Shown here piece by piece: positions 28,228 to 38,059 of a stretch of DNA of 64,000 nt. This stretch comes from Palsa-504 sp963818225 (GTDB taxonomy: Bacteria > Actinomycetota > Actinomycetes > Streptosporangiales > Streptosporangiaceae). The DNA is taken from positions 992,001 to 1,056,000 of the forward strand of contig CAWFRO010000011.1 of assembly GCA_963818225.1 (NCBI GenBank), in the 5' to 3' direction. Position numbers and translations under genes: made by a program. How positions within the stretch are numbered: the stretch's first letter is position 1; every line of letters starts with the position of its first letter. The notes beneath the pieces were generated by a model. It did no database searches. It was given only the letters and a program-made list of their open reading frames with translations, and was not told the DNA's origin.

Positions 28228-29010
28228 TCAGGCTTTGTCGGGGACCTTGGGGGTGTCCTTGTGGGATCGGCGGCCGATCTTGTCGCCCAGCCAGACCAGC
28301 GGGTCGTACTTGCGGCCGACCACGCGCTCCTTCAGCGGGATGATCGCGTTGTCGGTGATCTTGATGTTCTCCGGGCACACCTCGGTGCAGCACTTGGTGA
28401 TGTTGCAGAGCCCGAGGCCGAAGTCATCCTGCGCGATCTCCCGCCGGTCGGCGGTATCGGCCGGGTGCATCTCCAGCTCGGAGATCCGCATCAGGAACCG
28501 CGGGCCCGCGAAGGACTTCTCGTTGTCCGCGTGGTCGCGGATCGCGTGGCAGGTGTTCTGGCACAGGAAGCACTCGATGCACTTGCGGAACTCCTGCGGC
28601 CGGTTCACGTCCACCTGCTGCATCCGGAATTCGCCCAGCCCCACCGACGGGTCCGGGGTGAACGACGGGATCTCCCGGGCCTTGGCGTAGTTGAACGACA
28701 CGTCGGTGACCAGGTCCCGGATCACCGGGAAGGTGCGCATCGGGGTGATGGTCAGCGTCTCGGCGGGCTCGAATATCGACATCCGGGTCATGCAGGCCAG
28801 CCGGGGCCGGCCGTTGATCTCCATCGAGCAGGACCCGCACTTGCCGGCCTTGCAGTTCCACCGGATGGCCAGGTCGTTGGTCTGGGTGGCCTGCAGCCGG
28901 TGCAGGACGTCCAGCACGACCTCGCCGTCGTTGACCTCGACCTGGTAGTCGGTCAGGTCCCCGGCGCCCGCGTCCCCCCGCCAGACCCGCAGCGTAGCCG
29001 TGTAGCTCAT
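28228..29010 (-). CDS. sdhB: Succinate dehydrogenase/fumarate reductase iron-sulfur subunit
   Basis: The 260-residue subunit carries the electron-transfer chain of complex II. Cysteine motifs are visible in order: CKAGKCGSCSMEINGRPRLAC for the 2Fe-2S cluster (about residues 53-73, only landmarks given), then CIECFLCQNTCHA (about 150) and CNITKCCTEVCPENIKI (about 208) for the 4Fe-4S and 3Fe-4S centres. It starts with ATG 29010, overlapping the sdhA TGA by one base, and is the last gene of the sdhCAB operon. Repeats follow its stop codon. Confidence 0.95.
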   Translation of the reverse strand: MSYTATLRVWRGDAGAGDLTDYQVEVNDGEVVLDVLHRLQATQTNDLAIRWNCKAGKCGSCSMEINGRPRLACMTRMSIFEPAETLTITPMRTFPVIRDLVTDVSFNYAKAREIPSFTPDPSVGLGEFRMQQVDVNRPQEFRKCIECFLCQNTCHAIRDHADNEKSFAGPRFLMRISELEMHPADTADRREIAQDDFGLGLCNITKCCTEVCPENIKITDNAIIPLKERVVGRKYDPLVWLGDKIGRRSHKDTPKVPDKA

Positions 29011-31031
29011 CAGTGCGCCTCCTTCGCCGCGGCCTGCTCGCCCGGGCCGCCCGCAGCGTCCAGCACGGCCAGTTCCTCATAGGTCATGTACTTTTTCAGC
29101 TCATCCACGTCGAACAGCTTGAGCAGGTCCGTCCGCATCGGCTCCAGCGGCTGCCTGCGCAGCGTCACGCGGTCGCCGTCCAGCGAGCAGATCAGGTTGA
29201 TCTTCCGCCATTCTGGTGACATCTCCGGGTAGTCCTCCCGGGTGTGCCCGCCGCGGCTTTCCTGCCGCTCCAGCGCGGCCTGCGCCACGGAGTCAGCCAC
29301 CTGCAGCATGTTCCGCAGGTCCAGGGCCAGGTGCCAGCCGGGATTGTAGGCCCGGCCGCCGGGGGCGGACACCTGCGCGGCCCGGGCCCGCAGTTTATCC
29401 AGGTCGACCAGCGCGGTCTTCATCTCCGACTCCCGGCGGATGAGCCCGACCAGGTCGTTCATGATCGTCTGCAGCTCACTGTGGATGGCGTAGGGGCTCT
29501 CGCCCTCGGCCCGGCCCAGTGGCGCGAGCGCGGTGGCCGCCGCCGCGGCCAGGTCGGCGTCCCGTACCGCGGGACGGGCCGGCAGCGCGGAGACGTACTC
29601 GGCCGCGCCCAGTCCCGCCCGCCGGCCGAACACCAGCAGGTCGGACAGGGAGTTGCCGCCGAGCCGGTTGGAGCCGTGCATGCCGCCCGACACCTCGCCG
29701 ACCGCGAACAGGCCGGGCACCGAGGCGGCCCCGGTGGCGGGGTCCACCTCGACGCCGCCCATCACGTAGTGGCACGTCGGGCCGATTTCCATCGGCTCCT
29801 TGGTGATGTCGACGTCGGCTAGCTCCTTGAACTGGTGATACATCGACGGCAGCCGCTGCAGGATGTAGTCAGCCGGCCGCCGGGAGGCGATGTCGAGGAA
29901 GATACCGCCGTGCTCAGTGCCGCGTCCCGCCTTGACCTCGGAGTTGATCGAGCGGGCCACCTCATCGCGGGGGAGCAGCTCAGGCGGACGCCGGTTGTGG
30001 TCCGGGTCGTCGTACCAGCGGTCGGCCTCCTCCTCGGTCTCCGCGTACTGCGCCCGGAACACGTCCGGCACGTAGTTGAACATGAACCGCTTGCCCTCGG
30101 AGTTGCGCAGCACGCCGCCGTCGCCGCGCACCGACTCGGTGACGAGCAGGCCGCGCACCGACGGCGGCCACACCATCCCGGTCGGGTGCAACTGCACGAA
30201 CTCCATGTTCAGCAGCGTGGCCCCGGCCCGCAGCGCCAGCGCGTGCCCATCGCCGGTGTACTCCCAGGAGTTGGAGGTCACCCGGTATGTCTTGCCGATG
30301 CCGCCGGTGGCCAGCACCACCGCGGGCGCCTCGAACAGCACGAACTGGCCGGTGTCCCGGAAGTAGCCGAACGCCCCGGCGATCCGCTCGCCGTCGGTGA
30401 TGAGATCGGTGATCGTGGTCTCGGCGAAGACCTTGATCATCGCCTCCGGGTCGCCGGATTCCACCGCGTCCGCCTGCTGCAGCGCCACGACCTTCTGCTG
30501 CAGGGTCCGGATAATCTCCAGGCCGGTCCGGTCGCCGACGTGGGCCAGCCGCGGGTACTCGTGGCCGCCGAAGTTCCGCTGGCTGATCTTGCCGTCCTTG
30601 GTCCGGTCGAAGATCGCGCCCCAGGCCTCGAGCTCCCAGACCCGGTCCGGCGCCTCGTTGGCGTGCAGCTCGGCCATCCGCCAGTTGTTCAGGAACTTGC
30701 CGCCGCGCATGGTGTCGCGGAAGTGGACCTGCCAGTTGTCGTTCGGGTTCGCGTTGCCCATGGCGGCCGCGCAGCCGCCCTCGGCCATGACCGTGTGCGC
30801 CTTGCCGAACAGGGATTTGGAGATGATCGCGACCTTCTTGCCCTTCAGCCGCGCCTCGATCGCCGCGCGCAGCCCCGAGCCGCCCGCTCCTACGATGACC
30901 ACGTCGTAGGAGTAGCGCACCGTGTCTTCAGACATCACCGCGTCTTGAGACGACACCGCGTCTTGAGACGACACCTCGTTTTGAGACAACACTGCGTCGC
31001 TGCCGTGAACTTCTGCCTCGCTCATTACCAT
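29010..31031 (-). CDS. sdhA: Succinate dehydrogenase/fumarate reductase flavoprotein subunit
   Basis: The 673-residue subunit holds covalent FAD and oxidises succinate to fumarate. The FAD-binding motif YDVVIVGAGGSGLRAAIEAR starts near residue 43, followed by SLFGKAHTVMAEGGCAAAMG, which contains the FAD-linking His region. The active-site segment is HPTGMVWPPSVRGLLVTESV, and GGMHGSNRLGGNSLSDLLVF comes later. The first 38 residues are an extension with a short repeat (SSQDAV twice, then MSEDTV) not usual in the family; the true start could be an internal ATG such as the one before SEDTVRYSYDV. The stop overlaps the sdhB start. Confidence 0.95.
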   Translation of the reverse strand: MVMSEAEVHGSDAVLSQNEVSSQDAVSSQDAVMSEDTVRYSYDVVIVGAGGSGLRAAIEARLKGKKVAIISKSLFGKAHTVMAEGGCAAAMGNANPNDNWQVHFRDTMRGGKFLNNWRMAELHANEAPDRVWELEAWGAIFDRTKDGKISQRNFGGHEYPRLAHVGDRTGLEIIRTLQQKVVALQQADAVESGDPEAMIKVFAETTITDLITDGERIAGAFGYFRDTGQFVLFEAPAVVLATGGIGKTYRVTSNSWEYTGDGHALALRAGATLLNMEFVQLHPTGMVWPPSVRGLLVTESVRGDGGVLRNSEGKRFMFNYVPDVFRAQYAETEEEADRWYDDPDHNRRPPELLPRDEVARSINSEVKAGRGTEHGGIFLDIASRRPADYILQRLPSMYHQFKELADVDITKEPMEIGPTCHYVMGGVEVDPATGAASVPGLFAVGEVSGGMHGSNRLGGNSLSDLLVFGRRAGLGAAEYVSALPARPAVRDADLAAAAATALAPLGRAEGESPYAIHSELQTIMNDLVGLIRRESEMKTALVDLDKLRARAAQVSAPGGRAYNPGWHLALDLRNMLQVADSVAQAALERQESRGGHTREDYPEMSPEWRKINLICSLDGDRVTLRRQPLEPMRTDLLKLFDVDELKKYMTYEELAVLDAAGGPGEQAAAKEAH

Positions 31032-31043
31032 TGCCCGTTCGGT

Positions 31044-31851
31044 CTAATTGAAGATTCTCGGATCTGAGAAGGCTCCGCTGGCCACCAGCATGATGTACAG
31101 GTCGCTCAGCAGCAACGTCCCGAGGGTGATCCAGGCGAACTGCATGTGCCGCGCGTTCAGCCAGGAGACCTTCGTCCAGGCCCAGTACCTGACCGGGTGC
31201 TTGGAGAAGTTGTTCAGCCGCCCGGCGGTGATGTGCCGGCACGAGTGGCAGCCCAGCGCGTAGCACCACAGCAGGATCACGTTGGCCAGCAGGATCAGCG
31301 AGCCGAGGCCGAACCCGAAGTTCCCGTCCGGGCCGCGGAACGCCTGCGTCACGTCGTAGGTGAGCAGGATCCCGACCAGCACGGCCGCGTAGAAGAAGTA
31401 GCGGTGCAGGTTCTGCCCGAGCAGCGGGAACCGCGTCTCGCCGGAGTAGGACGCGTGCGGCTCGCGGACGGCGCACGCGGCGGGGGAGCGCCAGAAGGCC
31501 CGGTAGTACGCCTTCCGGTAGTAATAGCAGGTCAGCCGGAAGCCGAGGACGAACACCAGGGACACGAACGCGTACGGGATGATCGGCGGGACGGCCGGGA
31601 TCCACTGGCCCAGTGTGCTCGACCCAGGCACGCACTCGCCGCTGACGCACGGCGAGTAGAACGGCGTCAGGTAGTGGTACTGGGGAACGAAGTACCAGTG
31701 GCCCATGAACACGCGGACTGTGGCGTAGACGAGCCAGATCGTCAGCCCCGCCGCCCTGGATGGCCGGTGACTTCCACCACTGATCCATGCGGAAGGTACG
31801 TGCGGAGATCTGCGCCCTTGTTCTGGCTGGCGCTTCTGGTGCCTGTGTCAT
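31044..31851 (-). CDS. sdhC: Succinate dehydrogenase membrane (cytochrome b) subunit, frameshifted
   Basis: The N-terminal frame from ATG 31851 gives MTQAPEAPARTRAQISARTF, then MDQWWKSPAIQGG. After a one-base shift near 31752 (in a GGCGGCGGGG run) the frame continues TIWLVYATVRVFMGHWYFVP, then GFRLTCYYYRKAYYRAFW, and ends at 31044. There are five or so membrane helices, with His residues in HRYFFYAAVLVGILL and GCHSCRHITAGRL that could bind haem. It anchors SdhAB to the membrane and passes electrons to quinone. A sequence error is the likeliest explanation because complex II is normally needed. It is 12 bp upstream of sdhA. Confidence 0.8.
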
Positions 31852-32000
31852 TCAGCGTCCTCGCTGCTTCGAGCGTAACTCCGACCCCACCCGGCGCGAA
31901 ACCGGCCAAGGGTACTGGCGTGTGGACATACGTTGAGAAACTTATTCCCTGCCTAGGCATTGTGCAGTGACCGAGACCTCATCGTTGACTGTGACGCTGG

Positions 32001-34194
32001 CTACATTTCTGCTCCCGAATGACCGCCCAGGGCGCTGCGGAGGAAGTCGAGCTGCAGCAGCAGCAGGTTTTCCGCGACGGTCTCCTGCGAGGCCATGTGG
32101 GTGATCCCGGACAGCGGCAGGACCGCGTGCGGGTATCCGGCGGCCAGCAGCGCGGCCGATAGCTGCAGGGTGTGCGCCACCACCACGTTGTCATCCGCGA
32201 GGCCATGGATGAGCAGGAGCGGCCGCGCGCCCGCGCCCGCCGCAGCCCGTTCGGCCGAAGAAATGAGGGAGGACCGGTCGTAGGCGCCGCCGGGCTCGTC
32301 CGGCAGGCCCAGGTAGCGCTCGGTGTAATGGGTGTCGTACAGCCGCCAGTCGGTGACCGGCGCGCCCGCGATCGCCGCGTGGAATACGTCCGGGCGGCGC
32401 AGCACGGCCAGCGCGGCCAGGTAGCCGCCGAACGACCAGCCCCGGATCGCCACCCGGCCGGTGTCCAGGTCACCGAACCGCTCGGCCGCGGCGTGCAGGG
32501 CGTCGACCTGATCCTCCAGGACCGGGCCGGCCAGGTCGCCGGCCACCGCGCGTTCCCAGGCCGGCCCGCGGCCCGGGGTGCCGCGGCCGTCCGCGATCAG
32601 CACCGCGAACCCCTGCTCGGCGAACCACTGCGACACCAGGTAGGCCTGCCGGGACCTGACCACCCGCTGCCCGTGCGGCCCGCCGTACGGGTCGAGCAGC
32701 ACCGGCAGCGAGCCCTGTCCCGGCTCGTGCCCGGACGGGAACAGCACGGCGGTCTGGATCTCGCGCGAGCCCGGCCCGGAACAGGATCGGCCGGGGCGCG
32801 GGCAGCGCCGGGAGCTCGGCGAGCGATCCGATGACGGCGGCCGGGCCGCCGCCTCGGCGCACGCGGACGGTCACGCCGTCCTCGTCCAGGGACCGGCGCC
32901 AGCTGACCGTGGTGCCGCCGCCGCGGGTGCCGCCTGCCACGCCGCCGCCCGGCCCGGCCTGGCTCAGGCCGCCCGGCCCGTAGCTCCACAGCCCGACCTC
33001 GGCCGGCTCCTGCGACGCCTGGAACAGCACCGTGTCGCCGTCTACGTCGAGCACGCTGTGGACCTGCAGGCCCGGCGGGGTGACCGGCACCGGCTCCTGG
33101 CCTGGCGCCAGCAGCACCAGGCGGCGGGTGTCCTGCTCATCGCGGGTCCACACGATCCGGCCGTCGGCGGTCCAGGCCGGCACGCCGGGGACGATCTCCA
33201 GCCAGTGCGGGTCGGTGTCCTCGTGCCGCACGGTGACCCGGCCGCGGCAGGCGTCCACGCCAAGGATCCGCAACCTGCGCTGGTCCCGGCTCTGCACCAC
33301 GATCAGCGGGTCGTGCCCGTCCTGCCAGCAGGCGGTCACCAGGTACGGGAAGGCGGACCAGTCCGCCTCGACCGCCACGCTGGGGCCCTCCAGCGGGGCC
33401 AGGTGCACGGACACGTCGGCGTTCGGGGTGCCGGCCGCGGGATAGGCCACCACGGCGGGCGGGCGTTCGGGGTGTGCGGGATCGGCGATATGCCACCGGT
33501 TCACGGGCGTCTCGTCCACCCGGGCGACCAGCAGGGCCGAGCCGTCCGGGGCCCACCAGTAGCCGCGCTGGCGGCCCATCTCCTCGGCGGCGATGAACTC
33601 CGGCAGGCCGAACGTCACGCCGGGCGCTCCCCCCGGGTCCGCGAGGACCCGGTCCCCGCCGCCGTCCAGGTCGGGGCCGCCCAGATCCGCCACCCGTAGC
33701 GCGCCGTCGCAGACGTACGCCAGCCGCCGCCCGGCCGGGTCCAGGCGGGGATCCAGGGCCGGTGTGCGCGTGGCCACCTCGCGGGCCTGCGCAGCACTGG
33801 CCGGGCCGCCGCCACCCGCCCCGTCACCGGTCAGCGGCACGGTGTACACGCGGCCGGACAGCGCGAAGGCGGCCACAGTGACGTCCCGGTCGGTCGAGTA
33901 GGCCACGATGCCGGCGGCCTGCTCCCTGACCCGCTCCCGCCGGGCCCGTTCCTCCGGCGGCAGGTCCTCCTCCCCGGCGCCGCCGCGGTCCGGGCTGAGC
34001 GGCCGCGGGTCGGCGGCCAGCCGTTCCTGCCCGGTGGCCACGTCCAGCACCCACAGGCACGTCACCGGATCGGTGCCACTCTTGGTCCGCAGGTAGGCGA
34101 CCCGGGTGCCGTCGGGAGAGACGCGGAAGGCGCGCGGCACCCCGAGGCTGAACCGCCTGGTTCTGGCCTCCTGCCGGGGAAAGCTCTCGGTCAT
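32001..34194 (-). CDS. S9-family (DPP IV-like) serine peptidase, frameshifted
   Basis: From ATG 34194 the N-terminal beta-propeller (RAFRVSPDGTRVAYLRTKSG, EEMGRQRGYWWAPDGSALLV) runs to about residue 470. A one-base shift near 32772 leads to the alpha/beta-hydrolase domain (PVLLDPYGGPHGQRVV). The catalytic Ser is in RGWSFGGYLAALAVLRRPDV, the Asp in LLIHGLADDNVVVAHT, and the His in LSGITHMAS. Such enzymes remove dipeptides from peptides with Pro or Ala in second position. No signal peptide is seen, so it is probably cytoplasmic. A TAGATT box 7 nt before the ATG indicates a leaderless transcript. It is divergent from mshB. Confidence 0.85.
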
Positions 34195-34226
34195 GATGTG
34201 AAATCTAGCCAGTTAGGCTCTCTGGC
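34195..34226. promoter_or_regulatory. Back-to-back leaderless promoters (S9 peptidase / mshB)
   Basis: Only 32 bp separate the two divergent starts. On the plus strand TAGGCT (34214-34219) lies 7 nt before the mshB ATG. On the minus strand TAGATT (34202-34207) lies 7 nt before the peptidase ATG. The two -10 boxes are six bases apart, so the two polymerases should exclude each other. Confidence 0.6.
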
Positions 34227-35044
34227 ATGAGCATGCTGGAGCGGCGGCTGCTGCTGGTGCACGCGCACCCCGACGACGAATCGATCTACACCGGGGCCAC
34301 GATGGCGAAATATGCCGCCGAGGCCGCGCAGGTCACGCTGGTCACCTGCACGCTCGGCGAGCTGGGCGAGATCATCCCGCCGTCGCTGGCGTACCTGGCC
34401 GCGGAGAAGGAGGACCGGCTGGGGGAGTACCGCACCGACGAGCTGGCCGCGGCCTGCGCCGCGCTCGGCGTGACCGACCACCGGTTCCTCGGCGGCCCCG
34501 GCCGCTGGCGTGACTCGGGCATGATGGGCACCGAGGGCAACGAGGACCCGCGCTGCTTCTGGCGGGCCGACGTGGACACCGCGGCCCGGGCCCTGCTCGA
34601 CGTCATCGCCGAGGTGCGCCCGCAGGTGCTGGTGACCTACGACGCCGACGGCGCCTACGGGCATCCCGACCACATCCAGGCTCACCGGGTCGCCTGGCGG
34701 GCCTGCGAGCTGGCCGGGCCCGACGCGCCGGCCAGGTTCTACGCGACCGCCGCGGCCGGCGGCGCGCAGGTCACCACCGAGATCGACGCGAGCGCCTGGC
34801 TCGACCGCAAGGTCGCCGCGATGCGCGCGCACGAGACGCAGATCACCGTGGACCCCCCGTTCTTCGCCTTGTCCGACGGGGTACCCAAGCTACTGAGCGG
34901 CATCGAGTGCTTTACCCTGCTGGCTGGCCCGCACGGCGGCGGGCTGTCCGGCCGCACACCCCCGGCCTGGCCGCGCCGCACGGCCGCGGGCTGGCCGGGG
35001 CCCCCGGCCGCGCCGAACGGGAGACCGACCTCTTTGACCAGTAA
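34227..35044 (+). CDS. mshB: MshB-type GlcNAc-Ins deacetylase, frameshifted near the end
   Basis: MshB removes the acetyl group from GlcNAc-inositol in mycothiol synthesis. The zinc motif VHAHPDDESIYTGATMAKYA (about residue 11) and YGHPDHIQAHRVAW (about 147) are clear. The protein reads well to GPHGGGLSGRTPP; then one base is missing in a run of five C near 34960. Restoring it gives the natural end RGLAGAPGRAERETDLFDQ and TAA at 35042-35044. Without the correction the frame runs on into the next two genes. The start at 34227 is set by the leaderless TAGGCT box. Confidence 0.88.
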
Positions 35045-35054
35045 CCTGCTGTTT

Positions 35055-35451
35055 ATGAACGCCGCTGCGGGCGAGAAGGAGAGAGGGCGGCTGCTGACCG
35101 GCGCCGCGTACGCCGCCCTGTTCCTGCTCGGCGCCGTGGAGGGGCTGATCGGCAGCTTCCAGTACAGCCGCGCGGCGCCGGCCGCCGCGATCGGGTTCGG
35201 CGTGCTGCTCCTGGCGACCGGCCTGTTCGGCGGCTGGGCGATGAGGTCGATCAGCGGGGCGCTGGCCCCCGGCGGTCGGCTGGATCCTCGCGTCGTTCGT
35301 CCTGTCCATGCCGGTCTCCGGCGGCAGCGTGATCATCGCCAACACGGCCGCCGGGAAGTGGTACCTGTACGGCGGCACGGCCGCCGCGGTGGCCGCGGTG
35401 CTCGTATTGTTCGTCGCCTCTGTCCACGGCACCGGGGCACGGCGCCGATGA
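35055..35451 (+). CDS. DUF6113-like small membrane protein, frameshifted
   Basis: From ATG 35055 (after AACCTGCTGTTT) the protein has membrane segments AAYAALFLLGAVEGLIGSFQ and AAIGFGVLLLATGLFGGWAM. An extra C in a run near 35272 shifts the frame; removing it gives VGWILASFVLSMPVSGGSVI and AAAVAAVLVLFVASVHGTGA, with TGA at 35449-35451. The four-helix layout and the mshB neighbourhood fit the DUF6113 family of actinobacteria, function unknown. Its stop overlaps the ATG of the flavin reductase gene (ATGA), so the genes are coupled. Confidence 0.7.
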
Positions 35452-35939
35452 GCGTCGACGGCGCCTCCTACCGCCGGGCTGCGGGCCAGTTCGCGAGCGG
35501 GATCGTCGTGGTCACCACCGGGGTCGGCCACGCCATGACGGTCAGCGCCTTCGTCTCGGTCTCGCTGGACCCGCCGCTGGTGCTGTTCTGCGCGGAGAAG
35601 ATCGCCCGCTTCCACGACGCGGTCCTGGCCGAAGGTTCCTGGGCGGTGTCGATCCTGGCCGAGGACGACGAGAAGACCGCCCGCTGGCTGGCCACGCGCG
35701 GGCGCCCGATGGACGGCCAGCTGGACGGCGTGGCCCATCACCCCGGCCCGGTCACCGGCGCGCCGGTGCTCGACAGCGCGCTGGCCGTGCTGGAATGCCG
35801 GACCACCGCGGTGCACGACGCCGGCGACCACAGCATCGTCGTCGGCGAGGTCCTGGCCGTGGCCGGCCCGGCCGACCCGCCCGCCCGCGGCCCCCTGATC
35901 CACCACGCCGGCAGCTACCGCCGCCTGCGCAGCCCGTAA
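35448..35939 (+). CDS. Flavin reductase-like domain protein
   Basis: The 163-residue protein is a small FMN-binding flavin reductase: YRRAAGQFASGIVVVTTGVG, then HAMTVSAFVSVSLDPPLVLF, and FHDAVLAEGSWAVSILAEDD are the family motifs (FMN phosphate and isoalloxazine contacts). Relatives supply reduced flavin to monooxygenases or act on heme and nitro compounds. The partner is not in the window. The ATG overlaps the stop of the DUF6113-like gene. The stop codon lies in the first unit of a tandem array, and the last 25 bp overlap the convergent rocD. Confidence 0.85.
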   Translation: MSVDGASYRRAAGQFASGIVVVTTGVGHAMTVSAFVSVSLDPPLVLFCAEKIARFHDAVLAEGSWAVSILAEDDEKTARWLATRGRPMDGQLDGVAHHPGPVTGAPVLDSALAVLECRTTAVHDAGDHSIVVGEVLAVAGPADPPARGPLIHHAGSYRRLRSP

Positions 35940-37213
35940 GCACAGCGCAGCCCGTAAGCACGCGCAGCCCGTAAGCACAGCGCAGCCCGTAACGACCGGG
36001 TCACGACCTCCTCGATCCGGTCCAGGCCCCAGTCCAGGTCGTGCTCGCTGATCACCAGCGGTGGCGCGAGCCTGATCGTGTGGCCGTGCGTCTCCTTGGC
36101 CAGGACCCCGCGGGCGGCCAGCCGCTCGCACGCCTCACGGCCCGGCAGCGACGCCAGGTCGACCCCGGCCCACAGCCCGCGGCCGCGGACTTCCCGGACC
36201 GCGTCGCCGGGCAGCGCCGCCAGCCGCGCGTGCATGCGCGCGCCGAGCACGGCCGCCCGGGCCTGGTACTCCCCGGTCGCCAGCATGGCCACCACCTCGC
36301 GGCCGACCGCGCAGGCCAGCGGGTTCCCGCCGAACGTGGACCCGTGCTGCCCGGGCTGCAGGACGCCCAGCACCGGCCAGCTGGACACCATCGCCGACAC
36401 CGGCACGATGCCGCCGCCCAGCGCCTTGCCCAGCAGGTACGCGTCGGGTACCACGCCCTCGGCCTCGCACGCGAACGTATAACCGGTGCGGCCCAGCCCG
36501 GACTGGATCTCGTCCGCGATCATCAAGATGCCATGCGCGGTACACAGCTCCCGGACCCCGGCCAGGAACCCGGGCGGCGGCACGATCACCCCGGCTTCGC
36601 CCTGGATCGGCTCGAACAGCACGGCCACCACCCGCTCGCCCAGATCACCGACCACCGCGGCGAGCGTGTCGAGGTCCCCGTACGGCACGACCCGGAAGCC
36701 CGGCGTGTACGGGCCGAAATCGTCCCTCGCGTCGGGATCGGTGGAGAAGCTGATGATCGTGGTGGTGCGGCCGTGGAAGTTCCCGCCGAACGCGATGATC
36801 ACGGCCTGGCCGGCGGGCACCCCCTTGACCCGGTATCCCCACTTGCGCGCGACCTTGATGGCGGTCTCGACCGCCTCGGCGCCGGTGTTCATCGGCAGCA
36901 CCACGTCCATGCCGGCCAGCTCGGCCAGCTCGGCGCAGAACAGCCCGAACTGGTCGTGCTCGAACGCCCGGCTCACCAGTGTGAGCCGATCGAGCTGGTT
37001 CATCGCGGCCGCGATGAGCCGCGGGTGCCGGTGCCCGAAGTTCAGCGCCGAGTACGCGGCGAGCATGTCCAGGTAGCGCCGTCCGTCGACGTCGCTCACC
37101 CAGGCGCCCTCGGCCTCGTCGATGACGATGGGCAGCGGGTGGTAGTTGTGCGCGGCGTGCTCCTCGCTCAGCTCCAGCAGCTCGGCGGCGCGCCCGGTTA
37201 CGGCCTCGATCAT
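35915..37213 (-). CDS. rocD: Ornithine--oxo-acid transaminase
   Basis: The 432-residue class III aminotransferase moves the delta-amino group of ornithine to 2-oxoglutarate, giving glutamate semialdehyde. MNTGAEAVETAIKVARKWGY, FGGNFHGRTTTIISFSTDPD and LIADEIQSGLGRTG-type residues (LMIADEIQSGLGRTGY) are present. The PLP lysine is in DAYLLGKALGGGIVPVSAMV. The family core ends near residue 408; the last 24 residues are encoded by the tandem repeat shared with the flavin reductase gene and are probably unimportant. It starts 18 bp after ddaH and so forms an operon with it for arginine-derivative breakdown. Confidence 0.93.
   Translation of the reverse strand: MIEAVTGRAAELLELSEEHAAHNYHPLPIVIDEAEGAWVSDVDGRRYLDMLAAYSALNFGHRHPRLIAAAMNQLDRLTLVSRAFEHDQFGLFCAELAELAGMDVVLPMNTGAEAVETAIKVARKWGYRVKGVPAGQAVIIAFGGNFHGRTTTIISFSTDPDARDDFGPYTPGFRVVPYGDLDTLAAVVGDLGERVVAVLFEPIQGEAGVIVPPPGFLAGVRELCTAHGILMIADEIQSGLGRTGYTFACEAEGVVPDAYLLGKALGGGIVPVSAMVSSWPVLGVLQPGQHGSTFGGNPLACAVGREVVAMLATGEYQARAAVLGARMHARLAALPGDAVREVRGRGLWAGVDLASLPGREACERLAARGVLAKETHGHTIRLAPPLVISEHDLDWGLDRIEEVVTRSLRAALCLRAARAYGLRCAYGLRRRR
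35929..35992. repeat. Four-copy tandem repeat carrying the flavin reductase stop codon
   Basis: CGCAGCCCGTAAGCACA and close variants are repeated four times. Each copy contains a TAA; the first is the real stop of the flavin reductase gene. On the opposite strand the array encodes the odd C-terminal tail of rocD (LCLRAARAYGLRCAYGL). Confidence 0.88.
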
Positions 37214-37231
37214 GATGGCTCCCTCAATCCC

Positions 37232-38059
37232 TCAATCCCGCAGTTCCAGCGTGCAGCACTTGGGTCCGCCGCCGCCCTTGCGCAGCTCGGACACGTTCAC
37301 CCCGATGGGTTCGAAGCCGAGCTCGCGCAGCTGCGCGGCCAGGTTCGGCGCCTGGGCCGGCAGGACGACGTGCAGGCCGTCGCTGACCGCGTTCAGCCCG
37401 AGCACGTCGGCGTCCTCGTCCTTCGCCTCGATCAGCTCGGCGAAGTGCGTCTGGATCGCCGCCTTCGCGGCCTCGTCGAACGCGGCCGGGTAGTACATGG
37501 CGGCGTCCGGGCCGAGCACGCACAGCGCGGTGTCCAGGTGGTAGAAGCGAGGGTCGACCAGCCGCAGGCTGACCACCGGCAGCCCGAACACCTCGGCCAG
37601 CTCCGCCGCGACGGCCTGGTCGGTCCGGAAGCCGTAGCCGGCCAGCAGCGCGCGCCCGGTAAAGACGATGTCGCCTTCGCCCTCGTTGATGTGCCCGCCG
37701 GCCCGGATCCGCGGATAGCCCTGGTCGCGGAACCACCGCAGGTAGGCGCCGGCCTCCCCGGCCCGCTGCGGGTACCGGAACCGCGCGCCGAGCACCGTCC
37801 CGCCCACCACCGTCCCGCCGTTGGCCGCGAACACCATGTCCGGCAGTCCTGGCTCCGGCTCGATCGTCCGCACGTCGTGGCCGAGCTCGATGAAGACCTG
37901 CCGCAGCCGGGCCCACTGGGCCATGGCGGCGGCCGCGTCGACCGGCACCTCCGGCCGCATCCACGGGTTGATCGCGTACGTGACGGCGAAATGCTCCGGC
38001 GGGCACATCAGGTACCGCCGCGCCGTGGCCTTCCTGCCGTGGCTCCCCCCGTCGTCCAT
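37232..38059 (-). CDS. ddaH: Dimethylarginine dimethylaminohydrolase-type amidinohydrolase
   Basis: The 275-residue enzyme belongs to the amidinotransferase superfamily: MCPPEHFAVTYAINPWMRPE, PDMVFAANGGTVVGG, HINEGEGDIVFTG and the His motif FYHLDTALCVLG are clear. The catalytic Cys is near the end in GGGGPKCCTLELRD. DDAH turns methylated arginine into citrulline; in actinobacteria the pair with rocD suggests feeding arginine-derived carbon and nitrogen into glutamate. The ATG at 38059 is chosen because a TACCCT box lies six bases upstream and the frame upstream is not protein-like. Confidence 0.88.
   Translation of the reverse strand: MDDGGSHGRKATARRYLMCPPEHFAVTYAINPWMRPEVPVDAAAAMAQWARLRQVFIELGHDVRTIEPEPGLPDMVFAANGGTVVGGTVLGARFRYPQRAGEAGAYLRWFRDQGYPRIRAGGHINEGEGDIVFTGRALLAGYGFRTDQAVAAELAEVFGLPVVSLRLVDPRFYHLDTALCVLGPDAAMYYPAAFDEAAKAAIQTHFAELIEAKDEDADVLGLNAVSDGLHVVLPAQAPNLAAQLRELGFEPIGVNVSELRKGGGGPKCCTLELRD

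Noticed and set aside
35929..35992. Attachment site or CRISPR remnant
   Set aside because: The units are adjacent tandem copies without spacers and lie exactly on a gene end; no integrase is nearby.
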